A stretch of DNA of 64,000 nucleotides. Origin: Marinobacter litoralis. GTDB lineage: Bacteria > Pseudomonadota > Gammaproteobacteria > Pseudomonadales > Oleiphilaceae. This document shows, one piece after another, positions 32,045 to 40,901 of the stretch. The DNA lies in NCBI RefSeq assembly GCF_003336705.1, contig NZ_QMDL01000003.1:558211-622210 (forward strand). The letters run 5' to 3'. A program made the position numbers and the translations under genes. The notes under the pieces were generated by a model. It saw only the letters and a program-made list of their open reading frames with translations, had not been told where the DNA came from and ran no database searches. Every line of letters starts with the position of its first letter. The stretch's first letter is position 1.

Positions 32045-34108
32045 ATGATTCAGGGTCGAATGAGCCGTAGTGGGCTGGAGTGGTTTTCTTCGCTGCCAGC
32101 CTGTCTGCTTTTACTTGCTGTGGTGCTGTTCTCTACCAGCAGTGATATCCATAACCAGATGCTCCGGGGTGGGGAGCAGATGTGGGGTGGCTATTACAAG
32201 CTCCGGATGGATCCGGTTAAGCCTCAGTGTGAAGTCATTCAGGATGTGGATGCCGCAGTGGCGAAGGAGATGGCCGAAGCGCCGCCGGCTGACGACCCCA
32301 TGGCAGCGCTATTGGGGGACTTCGAGAAAGACCCCGCTGAGGTCCGCTTGGCCATTGAGCGTTCAGCCGCGGATTGCCGCGCAGCCCATACCAGTTACGC
32401 CGAGTTACAGGATAAATTAACCCCGGGTGTAAAGGCGTATCGGACCGTTGAATTGTTTGTGGCTGATCTGATTGCGTTCGGGCTTGCGGCACAGCGCTAT
32501 ATATTGGTGATATTGGTCATGTTGTGTGCCGTCACCGCTACGCTAACCCGCCACCATATTGCCATGCGCGCGATGGAAACCCGGCTGGATTATACAGTTT
32601 CCATGACCCTGCAGACGATTGCCAATGCGATGTTGCTCGGGTCCAGTGTGATTTTTCGACAGTCTACCCTTGCCAGCAGCACGGCATTGTCCAGTGAAGA
32701 AATGTTGTTACACAACTTCTGGATCGCCGGTTTCGCCTGCTTGACCTTGGCCAGTTTGTATCGCCTCGTTCGTGTACCTGATGATCTTGAGCCCGGCGGA
32801 AGTCCGAGCAAAGCGTTCATGGCGGTGCCGTTGTACACCGTGATGTGTTTGATTTCAGGTACTTACTTTGCGCTGATTGGTCACTCGTCCGGCATTGGTA
32901 TCTATCTGGGCAAGATGGTCGAGTTGGCCGATATGTTCCTGAATGTCGGTTTGTACGTTTGGGTGGGCATGATGCTCAAACAGACCAAACTGGCCACTCT
33001 GGTGTTCGATGTGTTTCGGCCATGGCGTATGCCGCCGGAGATGCTGGCGGTGGTTGCGGTGTTGGTTGCCGCCATTCCTACAGCCTATACCGGTGCCTCC
33101 GGTATTTTCGTGATCGCCGCTGGTGCGGTGATATACAGTGAATTGCGGGCGGCTGGTGCGAGGCGTCATCTGGCGTTAGCGGCTACGGCTATGTCTGGCT
33201 CGCTGGGGGTCGTGTTGCGGCCTTGCTTGCTCGTGGTGGTGATCGCTTATCTTAACCGCGAAGTCACGACGGATGAGCTGTTCGGTTGGGGTATTTGGGT
33301 GTTCGTGCTGACCGCGACCTTGTTCGGCATCGTTGCGACCACCGTTAACCGCCAAAGCCAGTTCAACCTCGCTCCCGGTTCAGAAGCGTTCCCCGCGAGT
33401 ATCCGCGCCCTGCGGCCGTTGATTCCTTATGTCCTGGTGATCGTGTCAGTGGTGTTGCTGTACCGTTTCGCTCTCGATGTAAAAATGGACGAATTCTCCG
33501 CGCCCCGATTGCTGCCTGTAATCATGTTGTCGATTTTGTTGTACGAACACGTGAGTCGTAAACGGGAGCGAGTGGCAGCATCCGAGGGTGGTCACCAGGG
33601 GCTGGAACGAAGCGTTCGAAATGCTACCAACGACACCACAGCGGAAATCGGTGCTCTGCTGTTGTTATTAGGGCTGTCGGTCAGTATCGGTGGGGTTATC
33701 GAGCGTTCCCATATTATGGAAGCCTTCCCGCAGGCGTTTGACAGTGCCTGGTCGGCGATGGTGCTGATGGTGGTTATCCTGGTGGTTCTGGGGATGATCA
33801 TGGATGCCTTTGGTGCGGTCATTCTGGTTACGGCGACGGTCGCAACCATTGCCTATTCGAGCGGTATCCACCCGGTCCATTTCTGGATGGTGACGCTGGT
33901 GGCCTTTGAGCTGGGTTACCTGAGCCCGCCGGTTGCCTTGAACCACCTACTGACACGGCAAGTGGTCGGAGAAGCCGAGGTACTGGCGGCCCAAGCGGAA
34001 GAGGGTACTTTCTATCAGCGTCATGAGCGCATCATTATGCCGTTGATTGCCATGGGCATATCTCTGGTGTTGGTCGCGTTTGTTCCCTTACTGTTCTATG
34101 CCGTTTAA
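32045..34108 (+). CDS. TRAP-type large permease with N-terminal extension (DctQM-like fusion)
   Basis: A 687-residue inner-membrane protein with about 15 hydrophobic segments. The first anchor (about 18-35) is followed by a periplasmic region of about 110 residues with two cysteines (KPQCEVIQ, ADCRAAH). A short four-helix DctQ-like part comes next, then a DctM-like core. Typical DctM features are TGASGIFVIAAGAVIYSELR and the second half-repeat GMIMDAFGAVILVTATVATI with ELGYLSPPVALN. No DctP is encoded nearby; the PhnD-like protein upstream is the candidate binding partner. An internal ATG at 32060 is a possible alternative start. Confidence 0.8.
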   Translation: MIQGRMSRSGLEWFSSLPACLLLLAVVLFSTSSDIHNQMLRGGEQMWGGYYKLRMDPVKPQCEVIQDVDAAVAKEMAEAPPADDPMAALLGDFEKDPAEVRLAIERSAADCRAAHTSYAELQDKLTPGVKAYRTVELFVADLIAFGLAAQRYILVILVMLCAVTATLTRHHIAMRAMETRLDYTVSMTLQTIANAMLLGSSVIFRQSTLASSTALSSEEMLLHNFWIAGFACLTLASLYRLVRVPDDLEPGGSPSKAFMAVPLYTVMCLISGTYFALIGHSSGIGIYLGKMVELADMFLNVGLYVWVGMMLKQTKLATLVFDVFRPWRMPPEMLAVVAVLVAAIPTAYTGASGIFVIAAGAVIYSELRAAGARRHLALAATAMSGSLGVVLRPCLLVVVIAYLNREVTTDELFGWGIWVFVLTATLFGIVATTVNRQSQFNLAPGSEAFPASIRALRPLIPYVLVIVSVVLLYRFALDVKMDEFSAPRLLPVIMLSILLYEHVSRKRERVAASEGGHQGLERSVRNATNDTTAEIGALLLLLGLSVSIGGVIERSHIMEAFPQAFDSAWSAMVLMVVILVVLGMIMDAFGAVILVTATVATIAYSSGIHPVHFWMVTLVAFELGYLSPPVALNHLLTRQVVGEAEVLAAQAEEGTFYQRHERIIMPLIAMGISLVLVAFVPLLFYAV

Positions 34109-34181
34109 GGGGCTTAACGGGGCGAGGTGACCGGTGTCTGGGAGCCTCGCCTTCGCTGCAATTGATGATTCTTCCGAATAC

Positions 34182-34219
34182 AAAAAAAGCGCCGTGCTTT
34201 CGCAAGGCGCTTTTTTTTT
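34182..34219. terminator. Bidirectional intrinsic terminator between permease and pckA
   Basis: AAGCGCC and GGCGCTT form the stem, with A7 before it and T9 after it on the plus strand, so it works in both directions. It separates the convergent TRAP-like permease (stop 34108) and pckA (stop 34233). Confidence 0.9.
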
Positions 34220-34232
34220 GGCCGGAGAAAAC

Positions 34233-35768
34233 TCAGCTGAGTTTCGGACCCGCCTCAACGATGGCATCCGCCACGTCGAACTTCTTGAAGTTCTCAACGA
34301 ACTGGCCAATCAGCTCCTGAGCCTTGCCGTCATAGTACTCCGGGCTAGTCCAGGTATTGCGTGGGTTCAGCAGTTCGCTGTCTACACCCGGGATGTGCTT
34401 GGGCACGTCGAGGTTCAGTGCATCCAGGTGCTCGGTTTCCACGTCGTCCAGGTCGCCGTTCTGAATCGCAGCAATGATGGCGCGGGTGGTCGGAATGCTG
34501 AAGCGCTTACCTTCACCGAACGGGCCGCCGGTCCAGCCGGTGTTGACCAGGAAGACCTTGCTGCCGAACTCATCGATACGCTTCATCAGCAGTTCAGCGT
34601 ATACGCCAGCCGGACGCGGGAAGAACGGTGCGCCGAAGCAGGTTGAGAACGTGGACTTCAGCTTGGAGGAAGAGCCCATCTCGGTAGAACCAACCAGTGC
34701 GGTATAGCCGCTCAGGAAGTGGTATGCAGCCGCTTCACGAGTCAGGATAGACACCGGAGGCAGAACGCCGGTCATGTCGCAGGTCAGGAAGATGATGTGT
34801 GACGGCTCACCGGCACGGTTTTCCAGAACGCGCTTCTCTACGTGCTCAAGCGGGTAAGCACAACGAGAGTTTTCGGTCAGGGAAACGTCGGTGTAATCCG
34901 GCTCGCGAGTTTCCTGGTCGATCATCACGTTTTCGACGATCGCGCCGAAGCGGATGGCATCCCAGATAATCGGCTCGTTCTTCTGGCTCAGATCGATACA
35001 CTTGGCGTAGCAGCCACCTTCGATGTTGAACACAGTGCCCGGGCCCCAGCCGTGCTCGTCGTCACCGATCAGGAAGCGGTGCGGGTCTGCAGACAGAGTG
35101 GTTTTACCCGTGCCGGATAGGCCGAAGAACAAGCAGGTGTCGCCGTTTTCGCTGACGTTGGCAGAGCAGTGCATTGGCAGCACGTCTTTTTCTGGCAGCA
35201 GGAAGTTCTGCACAGAGAACATCGCTTTTTTCATCTCGCCGGCGTAGCGCATGCCTGCCAGCAGAACTTTGCGCTTGGCAAAGTTGATGATAACGCAGCC
35301 ATCGGAGTTGGTGCCGTCACGCTCGGGTACGCACTGGAAGTTAGCCGCGTTGAGGATCTGCCATTCCTGCTTGTCAGCCGGGTTATAGGCTTCCGGGCGG
35401 ATAAACAGGTTGCGGCCGAACAGGTTCTGCCAAGCCGTTTCGGTGGTCATTTTCACGGCCAGGTAATGCTCAGGGTCTGAGCCTACATGAACGTTTGAAA
35501 CGAACTGGTCTTTTTCGGCAATGTAGGCTTCAACGCGATCCCAGAGGGCGTCGAACTTATCGGCATCAAAGGGGCGGTTGATCGGGCCCCAATGAATATC
35601 GTCAGCCGTGCTGGGCTCCTGAACAATGAAGCGGTCCATCGGTGACCGGCCGGTGCGCTCACCGGTGGTGACCACTAGAGAACCGTTCGCTGCCAGTTGG
35701 CCTTCGTTCCTTGCCAGTGCTAGCTCGACCAGCCGTGCTGTATTCAGATCAGTATAAGTGTTGCTCAC
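34233..35768 (-). CDS. pckA: Phosphoenolpyruvate carboxykinase (ATP)
   Basis: A 511-residue gluconeogenic enzyme that converts oxaloacetate and ATP to phosphoenolpyruvate, CO2 and ADP. The P-loop is [15 protein letters not shown], followed by the metal site [25 protein letters not shown] and the adenine-site region. [15 protein letters not shown] is near the N-terminus. A GTG at 35768 (VSNTYTDLN) with GAGG seven nt upstream is preferred; the frame continues to an ATG at 35813. Neighbours hslO, hslR and yrfG are conserved across gammaproteobacteria. Confidence 0.97.
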   Translation of the reverse strand: MSNTYTDLNTARLVELALARNEGQLAANGSLVVTTGERTGRSPMDRFIVQEPSTADDIHWGPINRPFDADKFDALWDRVEAYIAEKDQFVSNVHVGSDPEHYLAVKMTTETAWQNLFGRNLFIRPEAYNPADKQEWQILNAANFQCVPERDGTNSDGCVIINFAKRKVLLAGMRYAGEMKKAMFSVQNFLLPEKDVLPMHCSANVSENGDTCLFFGLSGTGKTTLSADPHRFLIGDDEHGWGPGTVFNIEGGCYAKCIDLSQKNEPIIWDAIRFGAIVENVMIDQETREPDYTDVSLTENSRCAYPLEHVEKRVLENRAGEPSHIIFLTCDMTGVLPPVSILTREAAAYHFLSGYTALVGSTEMGSSSKLKSTFSTCFGAPFFPRPAGVYAELLMKRIDEFGSKVFLVNTGWTGGPFGEGKRFSIPTTRAIIAAIQNGDLDDVETEHLDALNLDVPKHIPGVDSELLNPRNTWTSPEYYDGKAQELIGQFVENFKKFDVADAIVEAGPKLS

Positions 35769-35880
35769 TTCGACCTCGCCCTCGGGATGTCTTAGTGACT
35801 GCCCAGTCCGCATTTCAAAGTTGGCGGAATTCTGAACAATCGGGTCAATTCAGGCGCGCTATTATGCCAGAGACGCCGGT

Positions 35881-35923
35881 AAAAAACGACTGCTCCGGAG
35901 GCCGCTTCTGGCGCGGCTTCCGG
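35881..35923 (-). terminator. Intrinsic terminator downstream of hslO
   Basis: CCGGAGGCCGC (35895-35905) pairs with GCGGCTTCCGG (35913-35923) with one G-U pair. Read on the minus strand it is followed eight bases later by T6. It lies 17 nt past the hslO stop and upstream of pckA, so pckA probably has its own promoter. Confidence 0.65.
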
Positions 35924-35939
35924 ATAAATTGGTTGGGTG

Positions 35940-36794
35940 TCAGTGTAACGTATGACCGGTGAAAAGATGGTCAATGTCGTTTCTATCGAAGCGATAGTTT
36001 GCGTGACAGAACTGGCAGTCCATTTCGATGCTGCCTTGCTCTTCCAAAATGCTGTAACACTCTTCTTTGCCAATCGATTCCAGTGCGCCTAGGGTGCGTT
36101 CTCTTGAGCAGTTGCAACGAAATGCCACTGGTTCAGAGTCAAACAGGCGCACGGTTTCTTCATGGAACAGGCGGTGTAAAAGGGTCTCGCTGTCGAGATC
36201 AAGCAGCTCTTCAGCCTTTACGGTGCTGGCCAGATGGTTTACCCGGCTCCAGAGCTCGTCGTCTTCCTCGGTATGCCCCGGCAGTCGTTGCAGTAGCAAA
36301 CCTGCCGCCGAGCCTTCATTGGCAAACAGGAACAGGCTGGTAGCAAGCTGTTCGGAGCGTTCGAAATACTCTTCCAGACAGCCGGCGAGTGTGTCAGCTT
36401 CCCGCGGAACAACGCCCTGGTAACGCTGGCCCTTGTCTGGAGTGATGGTGATCGCCATACGGCCATCGCCCAGCATCTCGTTCAGGGTGCCGCCGCTCAT
36501 GGCTTGGTCGTCGAAGCGAGCCAGACCGCGGATGTTGCGGTCGTGGCTGCATTCGGCCATCAAGGTGCGCAAAGCGCCCTCGCCCGCGGCTTGTAGTGCT
36601 ACCGTACCTTCGAACTTGAGTGTGCTGCTTAGCAAAACGCTGGCAACCAGTGTTTCGCCCAACAAGTCACGGATTGCGTCCGGGTAGGGCGCCTGTCGGG
36701 TGATTTCATTGTAGCTGTCGCCCAGCTGCACCCAAGCACCCCGCACTTGGCTGTGCTCAAAGATAAAACGCTGGAACTGGTCTCGGGATGCCAT
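35940..36794 (-). CDS. hslO: Redox-regulated chaperone Hsp33
   Basis: A 284-residue holdase chaperone activated by oxidation. The C-terminal zinc-binding redox switch is complete: CNC in FRCNCSRERT and CQFC in DCQFCHANYRF. The N-terminal chaperone domain carries YPDAIRDLLGETLVASVLLS and GEGALRTLMAEC. The ATG is preceded by CAGGAG. It follows hslR by 89 nt on the same strand, as in other gammaproteobacteria. Confidence 0.97.
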   Translation of the reverse strand: MASRDQFQRFIFEHSQVRGAWVQLGDSYNEITRQAPYPDAIRDLLGETLVASVLLSSTLKFEGTVALQAAGEGALRTLMAECSHDRNIRGLARFDDQAMSGGTLNEMLGDGRMAITITPDKGQRYQGVVPREADTLAGCLEEYFERSEQLATSLFLFANEGSAAGLLLQRLPGHTEEDDELWSRVNHLASTVKAEELLDLDSETLLHRLFHEETVRLFDSEPVAFRCNCSRERTLGALESIGKEECYSILEEQGSIEMDCQFCHANYRFDRNDIDHLFTGHTLH

Positions 36795-36883
36795 GGTGTC
36801 TCCTGAAAATGTTGGTCAATTGCCCGCTCAGGGCAGCGAATTCTGTGTGTTGATGCCGGAGCCTCCGAGCTTGTAGTAACGGG

Positions 36884-37291
36884 CTACAAGTCGTTTTCTT
36901 CCCGAAATCGTTGGATTTTGCGCCGATCTTTTTTGCTGGGCCGCCGCGCGGGAGGCAATTGTGCGGCTTGCATGGTTTTGCGTTGCCAGGCCAGCTCTTC
37001 CCGTTTTTTGGCACTTTCTGATGTCTCGTGGTATAGCGTCTGTGCCTCCGGCGCTCCGCGGCGGCGGTCGCTGATGCCATCAATGACAACGATCTTCTCC
37101 TGCCAGCCCTGACGAAGCGTGACTTTGGCCCCTGCCTCGACAATCTTGCCGGGCTTGGTTCTTTGGCCGTTGTAGTGGACTTTGCCGCCTTCTATGGCTT
37201 CTTTCGCCAGAGACCGCGTTTTGTAGAAGCGCGACGCCCACAGCCATTTGTCGAGCCGTACTTTTTGATCTTCAGTGCTTGTAGCCTTCAT
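36884..37291 (-). CDS. hslR: Heat-shock protein 15, S4-domain ribosome rescue factor
   Basis: A 135-residue small RNA-binding protein. The S4 domain begins VRLDKWLWASRFYKTRSLAK and continues with GGKVHYNGQRTKPGK. The C-terminal tail is highly basic (PSKKDRRKIQRFRE). Hsp15 binds stalled 50S subunits carrying nascent chains after heat shock. A weak CAGGT precedes the ATG. A short inverted repeat (CTTGTAG, CTACAAG) overlaps its stop, but no T-tract follows. Confidence 0.95.
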   Translation of the reverse strand: MKATSTEDQKVRLDKWLWASRFYKTRSLAKEAIEGGKVHYNGQRTKPGKIVEAGAKVTLRQGWQEKIVVIDGISDRRRGAPEAQTLYHETSESAKKREELAWQRKTMQAAQLPPARRPSKKDRRKIQRFREENDL

Positions 37292-37348
37292 ATCTTTTTT
37301 ACCTGATGAGCGCTCCGGGCAATCATCCCTCGAATTATAACGGCCTCG

Positions 37349-38035
37349 TCAGGCTGATGGCAGTGTTCGACGGGTTTGCAAAGACGGCAAGATTTCATCG
37401 AAATGACAAATGCCAGGAATATCAGGGTGATGAGGTTTGGCCGCTTGAGTGCTATCGGGCGCGAGAATCGCCAGGCATTGGCTGATGCCGGCGTCTTGCG
37501 CGCTTTCAAGTACCGGGAAGCTGTCATCGACCATCAAAGTACGTTCGCGCTGATAGCTGACCCGCTTAGACAGATCGCTCCAAAACTCTCTGTCTTCTTT
37601 GGGTTTGCCTAATTCATGGCTGGAAATGATCATGTCTACGTGCTGATCCAGACCGGTTCGCTGAAGCTTTAGGGCCAAAGGGTCCGGATGGCAGTTGGTG
37701 ACGATGACCGAGTGAAGTCCGGCCGCGCGCAGGCCTCCCAGAAAATCATGCACGTGTGGTCGGTAGCCGATGCGATCACCGACCTCCGCTTTCAGCTGAG
37801 TGATATCCACCGAGAGCCGGTCGCTCCAATAATCCGTGCAGTACCAGTTCAGTGTTCCACGTTCGGCCATGATCATGCTGATCAGCTGGTCTTTGGTTTC
37901 CTGTGGGTGCAGGTCGAACTGTTCGGCATAACGTTTCGGCAGGTGTTCCAGCCAAAAATGAGAGTCGAAATGCAGATCCAGCAGTGTTCCATCCATGTCC
38001 AGAAACACTGTGTCGAGTGATGACCAATCAACCAT
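37349..38035 (-). CDS. yrfG: HAD-family nucleotidase YrfG (GMP/IMP nucleotidase-like)
   Basis: A 228-residue haloacid-dehalogenase phosphatase. Motif I is FLDMDGTLLD (nucleophile Asp in DMDGT), motif II is VIVTNCHPDP, the Lys is in HELGKPKED, and motif III is TLMVDDSFPVL. The segment HFDSHFWLEHLPKRYAEQ after motif I is characteristic of the YrfG group, which dephosphorylates GMP and IMP in E. coli. The ATG lies directly after the terminator of the upstream gene; its ribosome-binding site is weak. Confidence 0.9.
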   Translation of the reverse strand: MVDWSSLDTVFLDMDGTLLDLHFDSHFWLEHLPKRYAEQFDLHPQETKDQLISMIMAERGTLNWYCTDYWSDRLSVDITQLKAEVGDRIGYRPHVHDFLGGLRAAGLHSVIVTNCHPDPLALKLQRTGLDQHVDMIISSHELGKPKEDREFWSDLSKRVSYQRERTLMVDDSFPVLESAQDAGISQCLAILAPDSTQAAKPHHPDIPGICHFDEILPSLQTRRTLPSA

Positions 38036-38070
38036 AACAAAACAGCCCGAAGAATTTCGCTTCAGGCTGC
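38036..38070 (-). terminator. Intrinsic terminator for the 38122-38454 gene
   Basis: On the minus strand CAGCCTGAAG and CTTCGGGCTG form a stem with a 7-nt loop followed by TTTTGTT, which runs directly into the yrfG start codon. A second hairpin (ATTCCGGC at 38077-38084, GCCGGAAT at 38094-38101) precedes it. Together they insulate yrfG from upstream transcription. Confidence 0.7.
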
Positions 38071-38121
38071 CTTAGATTCCGGCCTCTGGCAAGCCGGAAT
38101 TATACGGAGAGAGCGGTGTGC

Positions 38122-38454
38122 TCAGTCGTCAGATTGCGACACCGATTCTTGCTTCCGGCCGCTGCGGGTGCAGCCCAAGCAGCGTACAAACGTCGCCTTG
38201 GCTGGACCGACCACGAGAACCTCTCCGGCTTCACCGGCGTTGCCACCCAAGGCGGAAAACGGCAAAGACACCAGATAAACGGCTGTGCCGACAATGGTGG
38301 TTGCCAGCAGAGCCGGACGCAAAAGTACTGCGTCGGTTGTCATTGCGAGGGCTGAAGGGCTTTCATCGATTGCACGGGCGTGGCCCATGGATGAAAACGC
38401 GAGAAGGCAGGCGGCGACAGTGGCTACCAGTGTGCGGGAAAACTTGCGAATCAT
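38122..38454 (-). CDS. Small exported/membrane protein of unknown function
   Basis: A 110-residue protein with an N-terminal signal sequence (SRTLVATVAACLLAFSSMGHA, cleavage likely after HARA) and one more hydrophobic segment (PALLATTIVGTAVYLVSLPF). A conserved-looking tail, FSALGGNAGEAGEVLVVGP then AKATFVRCLGC, follows. Similar small proteins occur in pseudomonads under uninformative names. The ATG at 38454 has CAGGAGA upstream. The function is unknown. The tail carries two cysteines and a charged end. Confidence 0.7.
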   Translation of the reverse strand: MIRKFSRTLVATVAACLLAFSSMGHARAIDESPSALAMTTDAVLLRPALLATTIVGTAVYLVSLPFSALGGNAGEAGEVLVVGPAKATFVRCLGCTRSGRKQESVSQSDD

Positions 38455-38645
38455 GGGTAATCTCTCCTGAACGAATCGCCCGGCATAACCGGAACTTCTA
38501 GCCCGAAACTTTGTACGCATTTCAGTGGTGTAAGGCGTAAGTATAGCGCACGGTTATGAATTCTCTGTTAACTATGAATCATATTGCCGCAATTTCAAAC
38601 GCTTTCTCGCTAAAAAGAGGGGCCGCTCACGAATAACGGGTAAGG

Positions 38646-39458
38646 CTAACGCTGGCACCGGGGGCAGTAGACGGTTGATCGGTTGTTCATGCGGATTTCT
38701 TTTAATGATGCCTGACATTCCGGACAGGCTTCACCGGCGCGACCATACACTAGCAGGGATTGGGCAAAATACCCCGGTTTTCCGTCGCTGTTAACGAAAT
38801 CCCGAAGCGTGGTGCCACCCATCAGTATGGCGGCACTTAAGGTTTCTTTTATGGCTTCGGCCAGTTTGTGGTAGCGGTCCAGGCTGATGCGCCCGGCTTT
38901 TCGCTTAGGGTGAATGCCCGCTTTATAGAGGGCTTCGTTGGCGTAGATGTTGCCGACGCCAACCACGACATGGTTGTCCATGATGAATGACTTTATTGGC
39001 GTTTGTTTGCCGCGGGAAAGCCGGAACAGCAAGGCTCCGTTGAAATCTGGCGACAAGGGTTCAGGGCCAAGATCCCGGATCAGGGGGTGGGCGCGGTAGT
39101 CCTCACTCCAGAGCCAGCAGCCAAATCGGCGGGGGTCGTTAAAACGAAGGATTCGGCCATTACTCAAACTCAGCTCGACGTGATCGTGTTTCATCGCCGG
39201 GCTGTTGTCTGTGATGACCCGCAGGCTGCCTGACATACCCAGGTGAACGATGACAGAGCCTGTATCGAGGTGCAGGAACAGGTATTTGGCGCGGCGCTCA
39301 ACGGCGCGAATGATTTTATGTTGCAGTAAATCGGGCAGGTCTTCAGGGACTGGCCAGCGGAGTTTGCCATTGCGTACACGAACCCCGGTCACGGTTTGGC
39401 CTTCGCAATGGGGAGCGATGCCTTGCCGAGTGGTTTCTACTTCAGGTAATTCGGGCAC
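38646..39458 (-). CDS. mutM: Formamidopyrimidine-DNA glycosylase
   Basis: A 270-residue base-excision repair enzyme that removes 8-oxoguanine and Fapy lesions. The catalytic N-terminal proline follows the initiator (PELPEVETTRQGI), the beta-hairpin Lys is near KLRWPVPEDL, and the C-terminal zinc finger is CPEC...CPRC. The HhH segment is NIYANEALYKAGIHP. The start is GTG, with GGAG six nt upstream. Nearby genes are on separate transcripts. Confidence 0.97.
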   Translation of the reverse strand: MPELPEVETTRQGIAPHCEGQTVTGVRVRNGKLRWPVPEDLPDLLQHKIIRAVERRAKYLFLHLDTGSVIVHLGMSGSLRVITDNSPAMKHDHVELSLSNGRILRFNDPRRFGCWLWSEDYRAHPLIRDLGPEPLSPDFNGALLFRLSRGKQTPIKSFIMDNHVVVGVGNIYANEALYKAGIHPKRKAGRISLDRYHKLAEAIKETLSAAILMGGTTLRDFVNSDGKPGYFAQSLLVYGRAGEACPECQASLKEIRMNNRSTVYCPRCQR

Positions 39459-39536
39459 GGAGCCTCCGCCATTCGCCGCTTACGAAGCGGATAAGTGTAA
39501 ACGGTAACAAAAAGTCCACCAAATATGGTTGTTCTG

Positions 39537-39552
39537 GCGTACAGCTGTACGC
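39537..39552. promoter_or_regulatory. 16-bp palindrome upstream of the desaturase gene, candidate FabR/DesT-type operator
   Basis: GCGTACAGCTGTACGC is a perfect dyad 90 bp before the desaturase start. The half-site GCGTACA resembles the binding sites of FabR/DesT TetR-family repressors that control unsaturated fatty acid genes. GATAAT at 39567-39572 could be the -10 hexamer, so the palindrome would cover the -35 region. The regulator is not encoded nearby. Confidence 0.6.
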
Positions 39553-39641
39553 TAAAGTGTGTTTAGGATAATTCCCTTCGAATGCCCGCAGTTGTGTTCT
39601 CGTGCCGTATGTCGAAGTAGATTGATTTTCGAGGAAATTTT

Positions 39642-40820
39642 ATGTGGTTTAACGGTCTTTTAGACCTTTCTGTATGGCAGTTAATTGTGGCTGCTTTGGT
39701 GATGACTCACATCACAATCGTCAGTGTTACGCTGTATCTGCATCGACATTCGGCTCATAACGCACTGGATTTGCACCCGGTTCTGAAACACTTCTTCCGT
39801 TTCTGGCTGTGGTTAACCACGGCCCAGAACACCAAAGAATGGACGGCCATTCACCGTAAACACCACGCCAAATGTGAAACCGAAGAAGACCCGCACAGCC
39901 CGGTTGTTCTTGGTGTTCGTAAGGTGCTGTTTGAAGGTGCTGAGCTGTACGCCGCGTCGGCCACTCCGGAGATTCTCCAGCGTTACGGACAGCGCACGCC
40001 AGAAGACTGGATCGAGCGTAAGGTGTATACCCCGCATAAGTTTTTGGGGATCACACTGATGGCGGTGATCAATCTGGCATTGTTCGGCGTGAACGGTATC
40101 TGGATCTGGGCTCTGCAGATGATGTGGATCCCGGTTTGGGCCGCCGGCGTTGTCAACGGGCTCGGCCACTATTTGGGCTACCGAAATTATGAGTGCGCGG
40201 ACAATGCCCACAACATTTCGCCGCTGGGCATTTTGATCGGCGGTGAAGAGCTGCACAACAACCACCACACTTATCCGAACTCGGCAAAGCTGTCGCGCCG
40301 CTGGTTCGAAGTGGATATCGGTTGGGGTTACATTCGTCTGTTCCAGTTGTTTGGTTTGGCCAAGCCGAAAGGTTACCGCCCGATTGCGCACCACGTGCCC
40401 GGCAAGCTGGACGTGGATGTGGAAACTGTACAGGCCATTGCGAACAATCGTTTTGACATCATGCGCCAGTATCGCAAGCGGGTGATGAAGCCGGTATTGC
40501 GCCAGCAGCGGTCTTTGATGGATGAGGAAGTTCGTCCGATGTACCGCAAGCTCAAGCGTTTGCTGCATCGCGAAGAAGCGCTCATCAAGCCGCGTGAAAA
40601 GGCGCATTTGGAGACGGTTCTGGAGCGCAATGAAATTCTGCGTCAGATCTATGAAAAGCACCAAGAATTGCAACTGCTGTGGCGTCAGCGTGGCCTGAAG
40701 CCCCAGGAAAAACTGCAGGCCTTGATGGAGTGGTGCAAGGACGCGGAAGCCAGTGGTATTCGGTATCTGGAAGAGTTTTCGGCGCACCTGCGAGCCTATT
40801 CGCTGCGCCCTGTGAGCTGA
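39642..40820 (+). CDS. Membrane fatty acid desaturase (acyl-CoA Delta9-type)
   Basis: A 392-residue di-iron membrane desaturase. The three histidine boxes are HRHSAH (34-39), HRKHH (71-75) and HNNHH (205-209), with an extra NGLGH near 172. Hydrophobic segments flank them at about 10-30, 50-62, 135-155 and 158-175. It introduces a cis double bond into acyl chains and is similar to acyl-CoA desaturases of Pseudomonas (DesB type). The C-terminal 130 residues are charged and predicted helical, longer than in minimal desaturases. GAGGAAATTTT precedes the ATG. It is followed by a strong terminator. Confidence 0.92.
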   Translation: MWFNGLLDLSVWQLIVAALVMTHITIVSVTLYLHRHSAHNALDLHPVLKHFFRFWLWLTTAQNTKEWTAIHRKHHAKCETEEDPHSPVVLGVRKVLFEGAELYAASATPEILQRYGQRTPEDWIERKVYTPHKFLGITLMAVINLALFGVNGIWIWALQMMWIPVWAAGVVNGLGHYLGYRNYECADNAHNISPLGILIGGEELHNNHHTYPNSAKLSRRWFEVDIGWGYIRLFQLFGLAKPKGYRPIAHHVPGKLDVDVETVQAIANNRFDIMRQYRKRVMKPVLRQQRSLMDEEVRPMYRKLKRLLHREEALIKPREKAHLETVLERNEILRQIYEKHQELQLLWRQRGLKPQEKLQALMEWCKDAEASGIRYLEEFSAHLRAYSLRPVS

Positions 40821-40835
40821 TTAAGCGCAGTATTG

Positions 40836-40872
40836 AAAAAGCCCGGATGGTTAACCCATCCGGGCTTTTTTT
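40836..40872. terminator. Strong intrinsic terminator between desaturase and rsmD
   Basis: A perfect stem, GCCCGGATGG (40841-40850) and CCATCCGGGC (40855-40864), has a TTAA loop, with A5 before and T7 after. It serves the desaturase and probably also the convergent rsmD. Confidence 0.93.
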
Positions 40873-40901
40873 CGTTTTTAGTGCCCATTCTTCCTCAGGT
40901 C

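Noticed and set aside
36870..36890. Terminator at the end of hslR (CTTGTAG/CTACAAG)
   Set aside because: The stem is short, overlaps the stop codon and has no T-tract; hslO is expected to be read through from hslR.
39813..40787. 324-residue minus-strand frame opposite the desaturase
   Set aside because: It lies inside a gene with three intact histidine boxes; the sequence is Gln/His/Arg-rich, as expected from reverse complementing a real coding frame.
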